Shown piece after piece: positions 14,478 to 22,223 of a stretch of 64,000 nt of DNA. Each line of letters starts with the position of its first letter. Position 1 is the first letter of the stretch. A program made the translations under genes and the position numbers. The notes below the pieces were generated by a model. The model did no database searches. It was not told where the DNA came from and was given only the letters and a program-made list of their open reading frames with translations. The DNA is taken from contig NZ_AUCQ01000012.1 of assembly GCF_000429845.1 (NCBI RefSeq), forward strand, positions 62,001-126,000, read 5' to 3'. The DNA comes from Comamonas composti DSM 21721. Its GTDB lineage: Bacteria; Pseudomonadota; Gammaproteobacteria; Burkholderiales; Burkholderiaceae_C.

Positions 14478-15584
14478 TCATGGCGCTGCGGCCAGCACCA
14501 GTTCGGCCAGCCCGCTTGCTACCACAGCCAAATTGCGATCCGACGACAGGCCGTCGGCACGCTGCACTCCGACAACCAAGCCGTCGGCCATTCGAATGAG
14601 CGGTGAGCCGGAACTGTTGCCCATGGTGTTGGCATCGTGCTCCAAGGTCACATCAGACACTGACGTGATCTGGCCCATTGATATCACCATGGACGGCTCG
14701 GAGACAGGCACCTCCGGGCAGCGGCCAAAAACCCGATCAACGTCCTCAGGCCGATCCGTATTGTTGTTTACCGACGGAAAACCCAGCAGCGCCACGGACG
14801 TGCTGGTGGCGAGTGTCCCTGTCGCAAGCGTCAGCCCCATTGGCGCCACCGCGCCTACAGGCCATGCAGTCACAATGAGATCCAGACTTGGATGACGGCG
14901 CCAAGGTGAATCTGCCGGTAAGACCACTCGGCGTACTCCACCGGCACCGAACACTGCCTCCAAACGGTATTGAGGCTTGAGCTTACGCACGTCGGCTGAC
15001 CCAGTCGGTTGAGTTGCATTAAGCAAGACATGCCCGTTGGTCACGATACGCCCTTGCAGCACGAAAACCGTGCCCATGAGCTGCGGTGGACTATCCACCT
15101 GTATCAAGTACAGACCACCAACCGCTTCAGCCAAATGAGGGCGCTGGGTCAGCAGACTACTGGCAGTGGCTCTGCGAGATTGCGACGATGATTGGTGGCA
15201 AGTCTTACCGAGTCCATCGTTGCACCCTGGACAGACCGGAAATACCGGATCGCCGCTAACGATGCGATCCATGTAATTGCCGCGTGAGCCAAACACATTG
15301 TGAATGCGCAGTGATAGTTGATCGATGTCCGACTTGGGCAGCGGTGTTACCGCGGTCGGCACAGCGGCGCGGACGGTGCGGACCTCCTCGTCGGTGAACA
15401 ATTGAGCGCCACCTCGCTCCTGGCGTGACGCCATCAGCGCCTGGAGCTGACGCTGCTGTGTCGGCCCCAGCTCCTCTATCCGCGACGCGATTTTCTCCAC
15501 CTGTGCCCAGGCGCAAACCGTACTGCCCCACAACACCGCGACCACAATGCCTCGACGAAGCCAGTGTTGACGGTGTGTACTCAT
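14478..15584 (-). CDS. Secreted trypsin-like serine protease
   Basis: 368 aa. An N-terminal signal peptide (residues 1-27, ending STVCAWA) is followed by a linker and a chymotrypsin-fold protease domain from about residue 150. The triad is visible as VTNGHV (His185), LDLIVTA (Asp235) and GNSSGSPLI (Ser325), in the order of S1/V8-like proteases. A cysteine-bearing segment (VCPGCNDGLGKTC, about 117-129) precedes it. The start overlaps the stop of the upstream lipoprotein gene by ATGA, so the two are translationally coupled. Export to periplasm or surface is expected. The pair lies between two copies of the trbI/DUF2274 end and is not a core ICE component I recognise. Confidence 0.8.
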   Translation of the reverse strand: MSTHRQHWLRRGIVVAVLWGSTVCAWAQVEKIASRIEELGPTQQRQLQALMASRQERGGAQLFTDEEVRTVRAAVPTAVTPLPKSDIDQLSLRIHNVFGSRGNYMDRIVSGDPVFPVCPGCNDGLGKTCHQSSSQSRRATASSLLTQRPHLAEAVGGLYLIQVDSPPQLMGTVFVLQGRIVTNGHVLLNATQPTGSADVRKLKPQYRLEAVFGAGGVRRVVLPADSPWRRHPSLDLIVTAWPVGAVAPMGLTLATGTLATSTSVALLGFPSVNNNTDRPEDVDRVFGRCPEVPVSEPSMVISMGQITSVSDVTLEHDANTMGNSSGSPLIRMADGLVVGVQRADGLSSDRNLAVVASGLAELVLAAAP

Positions 15585-16723
15585 TCAGCATCCCCTTCAA
15601 TGGCCTTCTTCGCATCGCCCAGGCCTGACGCTACGTCACCCAAAGTCTTAGCCCAGGCCATGATGCGGCCCCAGCCAGTGCCCGGTGGCACTTTGCCTTC
15701 GGCTACGTCAACCAGCGCCTGTTGTGCCTCGCGCAGGCCGCCGGGCAGCATCTGCGGCGACGGGGTGACGCGCAGTGCGTCGTATTCCCCGAGTTGTCGA
15801 TGGATGCGCAAAGCCATGTCCATGGCGCGCGCCTTTTCCTGCGGCGTGCGCGCGGCCGGAGCGGCCGCTGAAAAGGCCTGGAAGTGTAGGTACGGCTGGC
15901 GCAGCGACGCCCACTTCTGCCACAGCAATTGCGCCGCAAGTTTGTTCGGCTCGGGGATCACGTAGTCCGCCGCTGCGCCATCGGGCCTCTCTGTGTAGAC
16001 CTTGCAAAAAATGCGATGCTTACCAGTATCACTACGGCAAAGATCATCGTATTCGGGGCTGATCTGGCCAACCTTGTCGATCAAGTCAGCGACCGTCTTC
16101 GTGTTGGCGGTGATGTAGACCTGCAATGCTTTGGCTCGGGCCGCCTCGTCTTGCATACTCATCACGGCCACTACCGCTTTGTTCAAACCATCAATCACCG
16201 TCTGAATCGTCAGGATGCCTGCGAGCAGGCCTGACTCCTGCACGGTGGGCATATTCATCGCTAGCAGTCCAGCCACTTCGTCTGCGCAATCCGACTGTTC
16301 CGTGGACTGCTTGGGCTTCTTGAGCTTTGCCTGCCGCTCTTCGATCGTCGCCATCGACTCCCACAAGCTCGCCACGTCCTGATCAGGCTTCTTGAGCAGG
16401 TCGTTCACAGACTTGCCGTACTGCCCTAGCACTTTCATGCCGGAACGCGCGTCGACCAACGCGCCTGCACCCTTGCAGACGAAGTCGCCGAATTCCTTCT
16501 CTACCGTGCCGCCAGCAGTCTGGCCACGCACGATCAAGTTGTCGGCATACGCTACGCGCGCCACGCGAGTGCGCTGGTCGGCCAGCAGCTTGACGCTGGC
16601 TTTCGCGCCATCCATGGTCTCGGTGAAACCTTCGCCCGCCTTCACATAGGCTGACGTTGTTGCGCTGCACCCGCCCAGTGCAAACGCGACGGACACTCCC
16701 AGTACGATCCAGAGACGCTTCAT
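15581..16723 (-). CDS. Predicted lipoprotein of unknown function, coupled to protease
   Basis: 380 aa. MKRLWIVLGVSVAFALGGC is a lipoprotein signal with the lipidated cysteine at residue 19. The mature part is helical and mostly soluble, without a family I recognise; it carries a few cysteines (FVCKGAG, QSDCADEV, DDLCRSDTG, IFCKVY) that might form disulfides. It is followed with an ATGA overlap by the trypsin-like protease gene, so the pair very likely works together at the cell envelope, for example as anchor, substrate or inhibitor. That role is inference. A short palindrome sits just upstream of its ribosome site (GGAGGGA). Confidence 0.65.
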   Translation of the reverse strand: MKRLWIVLGVSVAFALGGCSATTSAYVKAGEGFTETMDGAKASVKLLADQRTRVARVAYADNLIVRGQTAGGTVEKEFGDFVCKGAGALVDARSGMKVLGQYGKSVNDLLKKPDQDVASLWESMATIEERQAKLKKPKQSTEQSDCADEVAGLLAMNMPTVQESGLLAGILTIQTVIDGLNKAVVAVMSMQDEAARAKALQVYITANTKTVADLIDKVGQISPEYDDLCRSDTGKHRIFCKVYTERPDGAAADYVIPEPNKLAAQLLWQKWASLRQPYLHFQAFSAAAPAARTPQEKARAMDMALRIHRQLGEYDALRVTPSPQMLPGGLREAQQALVDVAEGKVPPGTGWGRIMAWAKTLGDVASGLGDAKKAIEGDAE

Positions 16724-16746
16724 AGTTCCCTCCTGTGGTGCTGCCG

Positions 16747-16765
16747 CAGAGTCGTAGCGACTCTG
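16747..16765. promoter_or_regulatory. Inverted repeat upstream of the lipoprotein gene
   Basis: CAGAGTCG-TAG-CGACTCTG, an 8-bp perfect inverted repeat with a 3-nt centre, directly beside the AT-rich TTAAAAATTTTAA. Read on the minus strand, the AT tract comes first and the palindrome lies about 24 bp before the start codon, fitting an operator at a promoter. On the plus strand it would look like a hairpin followed by an AT tract. Confidence 0.5.
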
Positions 16766-16875
16766 TTAAAAATTTTAATGGGAGGTCTGCTCCGACGCAT
16801 CCCCCAAGGGAGAGTTCTCGCGAAATTTGTTGACCAAGATCTCCGAGGTACGCACCCGGCTTCGGGATCACTCAC

Positions 16876-17109
16876 CTATAGGCCGCGACTTGCTTCATGT
16901 TTGCGCTTAAACCCCCGATCCCCAGCGATGAATGCCTCCAGCATGTGCGGAATCAGCGTCACTGCGTCCACAGCCTCGCCATAAGTCTGCGCGTGTAGCG
17001 CTGCGTAGCGGTCAAGGTCGGCTTTCAGGCTGACCGGGCAGGCAAAGGTCAGCTTGACGCTTTCAGTCTTGGGCAGCGGCCCGAGCCGCAGCTTCTTGGT
17101 GGTGCTCAT
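16876..17109 (-). CDS. DUF2274 protein following trbI
   Basis: 77 aa from the ATG at 17109, overlapping the trbI stop by ATGA. It contains KLRLGPLPKTESVKLTFACPVSLKADLDRYAALHAQ, the DUF2274 core, resembling ribbon-helix-helix proteins (basic strand followed by helices). In Tn4371-type ICEs this gene regularly ends the trb operon. A role in regulating conjugation is possible but unproven. A second diverged copy lies at 13586-13831. Confidence 0.8.
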   Translation of the reverse strand: MSTTKKLRLGPLPKTESVKLTFACPVSLKADLDRYAALHAQTYGEAVDAVTLIPHMLEAFIAGDRGFKRKHEASRGL

Positions 17110-18377
17110 CGCATTGCTCCCCGCTGGAAGAACACCGGCTGGTACGGTCGCAACGCCAGATCGCGATTGACGATGATCCGCACTGGTAGGCCCGGTCGCT
17201 CCGTCAAGGTCGGCTGAATGCTCATGTTGCGCCGGGTCATCTCCTGGCCCACTTGGCTGATGTTGTCCTGCGCACTGTCGCGCCCGGCAATCACGATACG
17301 GTTGCCGTTCTGCCGGTTCTCCGGTGCGGCCAGCTCGGCACCCACGCCCAGCAGCGTTGTCAGCGCCGCACCGGCAAAGACGCGATCCCAATGCCAATCG
17401 ACGCCATCCTCCAGGCCGGCGTAGCCGGCAGGATCGGCGCCTGCCAGGTTGTCGAGCTTCAGCGATGACGTGTCCGGCAGGATGACGCGGTTCCACACCA
17501 CTTGTACGCGGCTCTGCCCATAGCTGACCTGGCTGTTGTACTTGCCCAGGATGCGCGATCCCTGCGGGATCAGCAGGAACTTGCCTGTGGCCGTGTCATA
17601 GACCGGCTCCGTCACCGTGGCGATCACGTCGCCCGGCAAGTCCGACTTGATGCCCGTCACCAGCGCCCCGGCGATCACTGTTCCCGCCATGACCTGATAC
17701 GGCGAGGCCGGCATTTGCAGATTGCCGGAATTACGGGTTTCTGTAGAGCCGCCTTTCAGGAACGCCTCTTTCTGGTCTTGCCGATTCTGCACGGCGGTCG
17801 GGTCGGATGGCTGGGCCGCCGTCGAGGCCGGGCCGGCGGCCAGCGGGTCGAAGCTCGCCAAGGCGCTGCCGGGCGCAGCCGCAGCGACTTGCGCCGTGCC
17901 CGGCGCAGCGGCCTTGCCCTGGTTGCCCGAGCGGAAGAACACCGACGAACCCGCAGCCGCATCAGCCTCCTTGCGCCGTGCATCTTCCGGGTCGTGGCCC
18001 GGTGGCGCATAGGTCGGCGTCATCGGCTGCTGCGACTTCACGATGGCCGGGCCGAGGTCGCCCGGCAGCGGCGGCCCCAGCTCGGGCACCTTCGGCGGCA
18101 GCTTCGAGTAGTCAATCGGCAGGCCGTCCAGCCCTTCGGACTTCGACACGCGATCAACGTTGTAAAGCTCTGTCTGCTCGCCCGCGCCACGCCGATGCGG
18201 TTGCAATGACCAGATCGTGGCGCCGAGCACGGCGACCGATAGGCCGCCGACGAGGATGGCCAGCGTGCGCCGATTCAGGCGCGTGACCGGGCGCGGCTGG
18301 GCGCGTAGCGCCACCTCCTCGGGCGCTACCTTGCCCGCCTGTGGCGCAGCAAGGTCGGGAGTATCGTCCTGGCTCAT
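17106..18377 (-). CDS. trbI: Conjugal transfer protein TrbI (VirB10-like)
   Basis: 423 aa. A cytoplasmic N-terminus, one membrane segment (RTLAILVGGLSVAVLGATIWSL, about residues 35-56), a proline-rich periplasmic spacer (LPPKVPELGPPLPGDLGP), and a C-terminal VirB10 domain with SDLPGDVIATVTEPVYDTATGKFLLIPQGSRILGKY and LDNLAGADPAGYAGLEDGVDWH. VirB10 proteins span the envelope and link the inner-membrane ATPases to the outer-membrane pore of type IV secretion systems. Last large gene of the trb operon, 2 bp after trbG. Confidence 0.95.
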   Translation of the reverse strand: MSQDDTPDLAAPQAGKVAPEEVALRAQPRPVTRLNRRTLAILVGGLSVAVLGATIWSLQPHRRGAGEQTELYNVDRVSKSEGLDGLPIDYSKLPPKVPELGPPLPGDLGPAIVKSQQPMTPTYAPPGHDPEDARRKEADAAAGSSVFFRSGNQGKAAAPGTAQVAAAAPGSALASFDPLAAGPASTAAQPSDPTAVQNRQDQKEAFLKGGSTETRNSGNLQMPASPYQVMAGTVIAGALVTGIKSDLPGDVIATVTEPVYDTATGKFLLIPQGSRILGKYNSQVSYGQSRVQVVWNRVILPDTSSLKLDNLAGADPAGYAGLEDGVDWHWDRVFAGAALTTLLGVGAELAAPENRQNGNRIVIAGRDSAQDNISQVGQEMTRRNMSIQPTLTERPGLPVRIIVNRDLALRPYQPVFFQRGAMR

Positions 18378-18379
18378 GG

Positions 18380-19375
18380 TCAGTTCCTCCGCGTAACGCC
18401 GTCCGTGCGCTCAATTCGCACCATGTCGCCCTTGTCGCCACCGAGGCGCAGCTCGGCGGCGCCGAACATGCGATCGACGATGTAGTACGGTGCGCGGAAG
18501 CGGTAGTTCACCAGTTGCCCGTCGCCCTGCGCGCCGATCACGAACAGCGGCGGCAGTTCGCCTTGCGCGATGCCCGGCGGAAACTGGATATAGACCTTCT
18601 CGCCATCATCGAAGGCGCGCAGCGGCTTCCACGGCGGATTGCTGCCGCTGACCGCGTAGCGGAAACGGATCTTCTCCAGCGACAGGCCAGCGTCCAACGG
18701 CGCAGCCGCATTCGCGACCTGTGCCTGGCGCTGCAAGGCCAGCATCTTGTCCTTCGGATACTCCCAGGACACCGAAGCCATCCACGTCTTCTCGGTCGAG
18801 GTCAGCTCCAGCAGATACGTCCTGCGACTGGTGGTGATGACGAGATTGGTTTTCAACCCCGAGCGGATCGGCTTGACCATCACGTTCACGCGCAACGCAT
18901 CGCCGCTGGCGCTCGATGTGTCCCCAACGATCCAGCGCACCGTGTCGCCAGCGGCCACCGTCACCAGTTCCTCACCCGGCTGGAGCGCGATCACCGTCAC
19001 GCGGCCCACGGCCGCATAGACCTGGTACAGCGCGCCATCGGTGAAGGGCCAGACCTGGATTGCGTTGACGTAGCCCTCGCGCGTCGGCGCGATGCGCGCC
19101 TCGGCGTTGGCGCGGGACACCCGCACGGTTTCATCGGCGGGTTCCGGCGTGGGCTTGGTATCCGGCACAGGTTTTATTTGCGCCGGCATCGGCAATACCT
19201 GCGGCACGGCCACCACCTCCACAGGCGCAGGCGGCTCCGGCAGCGGCTGGGCCTGTACCGGCTCATCGAGCGAGATGGCCGGCGGCGGCTTGCCCTGCGA
19301 AGCGCAGCCTGCAAACAGGACGGTGGATGCCAGCAGGATCACCGGCAAGGCGGATTTACGCAAAAGATAATTCAT
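18380..19375 (-). CDS. trbG: Conjugal transfer protein TrbG (VirB9-like), lipoprotein
   Basis: 331 aa from the ATG at 19375, which overlaps the trbF stop (ATGA); upstream residues in the same frame belong to a shadow. The N-terminus has a lipobox (FAGC, Cys24). After a proline-rich linker the VirB9 domain shows GYVNAIQVWPFTDGALYQVYAAVGRVTVIALQPGEEL and the C-terminal RFRAPYYIVDRMFGAAELRLGG. VirB9 proteins form the outer-membrane core ring with VirB7 and VirB10; here the lipidated N-terminus may replace a separate VirB7. Confidence 0.95.
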   Translation of the reverse strand: MNYLLRKSALPVILLASTVLFAGCASQGKPPPAISLDEPVQAQPLPEPPAPVEVVAVPQVLPMPAQIKPVPDTKPTPEPADETVRVSRANAEARIAPTREGYVNAIQVWPFTDGALYQVYAAVGRVTVIALQPGEELVTVAAGDTVRWIVGDTSSASGDALRVNVMVKPIRSGLKTNLVITTSRRTYLLELTSTEKTWMASVSWEYPKDKMLALQRQAQVANAAAPLDAGLSLEKIRFRYAVSGSNPPWKPLRAFDDGEKVYIQFPPGIAQGELPPLFVIGAQGDGQLVNYRFRAPYYIVDRMFGAAELRLGGDKGDMVRIERTDGVTRRN

Positions 19376-20076
19376 GGTTTTGCTCCTTCGCTTCCTTCCA
19401 GTTCGCGGCTCCACGACAGGCCGTTGACGTAGATACCCAGGGGGTTCTTGCGCAGCCGCTGCTCGGTGCGCGGCGTCTGCTGCACGATGGAAACCACTGC
19501 GTTCCAGCGTTCGGTGCGATCCAGCGCACCGTTCACAAAGCGCGTCTCCGTCCAGCGCACGTTGAACGACTGGTCGCTGGCGCGGGTCACGCTGCTGATC
19601 TGCACCGTCACCGACTCCTTGCCGATGCGCGCGAACGGATCGTTCACGCGGGCGTACTCGTTGAGCGCCACGGCACCCTTGTCCGTGGTGTAGTTGTAGG
19701 CATCGAGCCAGTTCTGCCGCACGACGATGGAGTCGATGGACAGCGAACGCACCAGCCCGATGAAGCGGCCCAGGTGATAGGCCATCTGCGCATCGTTGGG
19801 TCGATATGGCGTGGCGGCCTCGCCGACCGCGCGCACCTGGCCCGCGTTGTCCACCTCCACCACGTAGGGCGTCACGATGGACTGCGCGGAACGCCAGACC
19901 AGGCCGCCCGCCATCAGCACGGCCAAGGTGAGGCAGCCCAGTGCCATGAAACGCCAGTTCTTTGCCTGCACGCGGGCCGAGCCGATACGCTCGTCCCACA
20001 CCTGGCCTGCGGCTTGGTACGGAGTGGCAGGTTGCGGTGTGTCGGCGTAGCGCAGCTGCGGTCGTTTGAATCGCAT
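19372..20076 (-). CDS. trbF: Conjugal transfer protein TrbF (VirB8-like)
   Basis: 234 aa. One N-terminal membrane segment (FMALGCLTLAVLMAGGLVW, about residues 43-61) followed by a periplasmic VirB8-type domain (TPYVVEVDNAGQVRAVGEAATPYRP ... RWTETRF ... LRKNPLGIYVNGLSWSREL). VirB8 proteins are inner-membrane assembly factors for the mating-pair apparatus. The start is 11 bp after trbL and the stop overlaps trbG. Confidence 0.95.
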   Translation of the reverse strand: MRFKRPQLRYADTPQPATPYQAAGQVWDERIGSARVQAKNWRFMALGCLTLAVLMAGGLVWRSAQSIVTPYVVEVDNAGQVRAVGEAATPYRPNDAQMAYHLGRFIGLVRSLSIDSIVVRQNWLDAYNYTTDKGAVALNEYARVNDPFARIGKESVTVQISSVTRASDQSFNVRWTETRFVNGALDRTERWNAVVSIVQQTPRTEQRLRKNPLGIYVNGLSWSRELEGSEGAKP

Positions 20077-20087
20077 GGGAGTTCTCC

Positions 20088-21455
20088 TTATGAATCGGAA
20101 TCGCGAAGGCTTGGGCCCTGGCTGGAGCTGCCGCCATCGCCGCCACGCAGCGTGTGGGCGGCGGTGGTCGCGGCATGGGTGAGTTGCTGCCTGCGATGCA
20201 GGCGCTTGGCCCAGGCCGGCTGCTCGGTGGATGGAGGTCGTGCGGCGGCTTCGCTGGTGCTCTGCGTCCCAGCAGCTGCCCCCGATGCCGATCCGGCGTC
20301 ATCGGGTCGGAAGGAAGCAGCGACACGCTCCTTCATCGAGCGCGCTCCGTCGGCCACCTTCTGTCCGGCGGCCTGCGCACCGGTCTTGGCCACGTTGCCC
20401 ACGCCGGCGGGGGCACCCTTGAGGCTGCCACCGGCCGGGGCGGAACCTGCCTGGTACGCCGACCGGGCGCTGCCGGCGGTCGATGCCATCGAGCGGGCCC
20501 CGTCCCCAGCCATCCTCGCGGCGGCGGGTGCCATGCGCGCCCCAGCCGCCACGGCGCTGCCGACGCCAGAGGCCGCTGCGCCGACCGCGACGGCGGCGCC
20601 GGCCGCCCCAACGGCAGCACCGGCCATCGCGCCAGCGCCGAGCTGCGGGCCGCCCGATACCAAGCCCGTCGCAATGCCCGGACCGAAGATGCCCAGGGCC
20701 AGCAGTGACAGCGAAGCCAGCATGATGACCAGTGCCTGGTCGATGGAGGGCTCGGAGCCCGGCGGTATCCGGAATTCGGCGAACAGCCCCGAGCCGATGC
20801 CCACGATGACGGCAAGCACCAGTACCTTGATGCCTGAGGACACCGCGTTGCCCAAGACCTTCTCGGCGAGGAACGCAGTCTTGTTCCAGAGGGCGAACGG
20901 CACCAGCACGAAGCCCGCCAGCGTGGTCAGCTTGAACTCGATCAGCGTGACAAAAAGCTGCACCGCCAGCACGAAGAAGCTGACGATGACCACCAGCCAC
21001 GCGAGGAACAGCACGACGATGGGCGCGATGTGGATGAAGACCTCTGGGAAGCCCGCCATCTCCCGGATCTGGTCGAGGATGGGCGCCGCCGCGTCGATAC
21101 CGGCCTTGGCCAGCCGTCCCGGTTGCAGGAAGTTGCCCATGCTCAAGGTCGAGCCGCTGGCCGTCAGGCCCAGTCCGGCAAAAGACCGGAACAGGATGCC
21201 CGCCAGGGTGTTGAAGTTGCCGATGATGTAGGCGAAGGCACCGACGTACAGCACCTTGCGGATGAGCTTGGCGATTACGTCCTCGCCCTGGCCGGTGGCA
21301 TGGCCCATCGCCCAGAACAGCCCGGCGAGCGTCATGTCGATGACGATCAGCGTGGCCGTGAGGAATGCCACCTCGCCGTGCAGCAGGCCGAAGCCCGAGT
21401 CGATGTAGCGCGAAAAGGTGTCGAGGAAACGATCAATGACCGATACGTCATTCAT
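20088..21455 (-). CDS. trbL: Conjugal transfer protein TrbL (VirB6-like)
   Basis: 455 aa. The N-terminal 250 residues hold six or more membrane segments, typical of polytopic VirB6/TrbL proteins that form part of the inner-membrane channel. From about residue 255 the protein is a low-complexity region rich in Ala, Gly and Ser (MAGAAVGAAGAAVAVGAAASG...), ending in a charged hydrophilic tail. This tail is the most variable part of the family. Located between trbJ and trbF. Confidence 0.93.
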   Translation of the reverse strand: MNDVSVIDRFLDTFSRYIDSGFGLLHGEVAFLTATLIVIDMTLAGLFWAMGHATGQGEDVIAKLIRKVLYVGAFAYIIGNFNTLAGILFRSFAGLGLTASGSTLSMGNFLQPGRLAKAGIDAAAPILDQIREMAGFPEVFIHIAPIVVLFLAWLVVIVSFFVLAVQLFVTLIEFKLTTLAGFVLVPFALWNKTAFLAEKVLGNAVSSGIKVLVLAVIVGIGSGLFAEFRIPPGSEPSIDQALVIMLASLSLLALGIFGPGIATGLVSGGPQLGAGAMAGAAVGAAGAAVAVGAAASGVGSAVAAGARMAPAAARMAGDGARSMASTAGSARSAYQAGSAPAGGSLKGAPAGVGNVAKTGAQAAGQKVADGARSMKERVAASFRPDDAGSASGAAAGTQSTSEAAARPPSTEQPAWAKRLHRRQQLTHAATTAAHTLRGGDGGSSSQGPSLRDSDS

Positions 21456-21467
21456 GGCCCGGCCTCG

Positions 21468-22223
21468 TCAGCGGCTGTAGAAATCGACGGGCTGCGGTGT
21501 GTACGGCGTGCCTGACCCCAGGAAGCGGCGCGTGACTTCGCGGCCCCGCTCCACGGCGGCGGCCTGCCGCGCCAGCTCCAGCGAGGCCGCGCGGTCCTGC
21601 GTGATCTGCAACCGCTGCGTCTGGATCGACTGCTTGGCCTGCAGGGCTAGCAGCTGGTTCATGGCCTGCATCGCCTGGAGAGCGCCCACGGCGGACTGGC
21701 TCTTGCCCACGAGGTCGGCCAGCACGCCCTCGTCATCGCTCAGGTTCTGCGAAGCCTGGGCCTGCATCTGCATGGTGGTCTGAAGGCCAGTGAGCGTGTT
21801 CTTCCAGCGCTCCTGCGCGTCGCGGTACATCTGATTGCCGCTGACGGTGGCGGCGTACTGCTCGGGGTACAGACGCTGGAACATCTGGTCCATGTTCGCC
21901 ACGTCGTAGGCCATGCCCTTGGCCTGGGCGATGAGCCGCTGGGTGGTCGCTAGGTTGGCGCGCAGCTGGCCCACCACGCTGGACGGCAGGCTGGCCAGGT
22001 TGCGCGCCTGGTTGATGAGCATCTGCGCTTCGTTTTGGAGCTGGCGGATCTGGTTGTTGATCTGCTCCAGCGTGCGAACGGCGGTGAGCGTGTTCTGCAC
22101 CAAATTGGTCGGATCGAACACGATGTCGCCAACGCCGAACAGCGCATGCGCGGGCTGCGCAATGCCGAAGGCGAGCACGCAGGCGGTGGTCAGCGCGGCG
22201 AGATTGTGGGCATGGGGTTTCAT
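21468..22223 (-). CDS. trbJ: Conjugal transfer protein TrbJ (VirB5-like)
   Basis: 251 aa from the ATG at 22223, with AGGAGA upstream and an ATGA overlap with the trbE stop. A signal peptide (LAALTTACVLAFGIAQPAHA, ending about residue 28) precedes FGVGDIVFDPTNLVQNTLTAVRTLEQINNQIRQLQNEAQML, a helical coiled-coil-forming region, and the conserved C-terminal R-rich stretch. VirB5-like proteins are minor pilus components at the tip and aid contact with recipients. Confidence 0.93.
   Translation of the reverse strand: MKPHAHNLAALTTACVLAFGIAQPAHALFGVGDIVFDPTNLVQNTLTAVRTLEQINNQIRQLQNEAQMLINQARNLASLPSSVVGQLRANLATTQRLIAQAKGMAYDVANMDQMFQRLYPEQYAATVSGNQMYRDAQERWKNTLTGLQTTMQMQAQASQNLSDDEGVLADLVGKSQSAVGALQAMQAMNQLLALQAKQSIQTQRLQITQDRAASLELARQAAAVERGREVTRRFLGSGTPYTPQPVDFYSR

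Noticed and set aside
18380-20326. 648-codon minus frame
   Set aside because: Only its last 331 codons are trbG; the upstream part runs over trbF and trbL in another frame and has no protein-like pattern.
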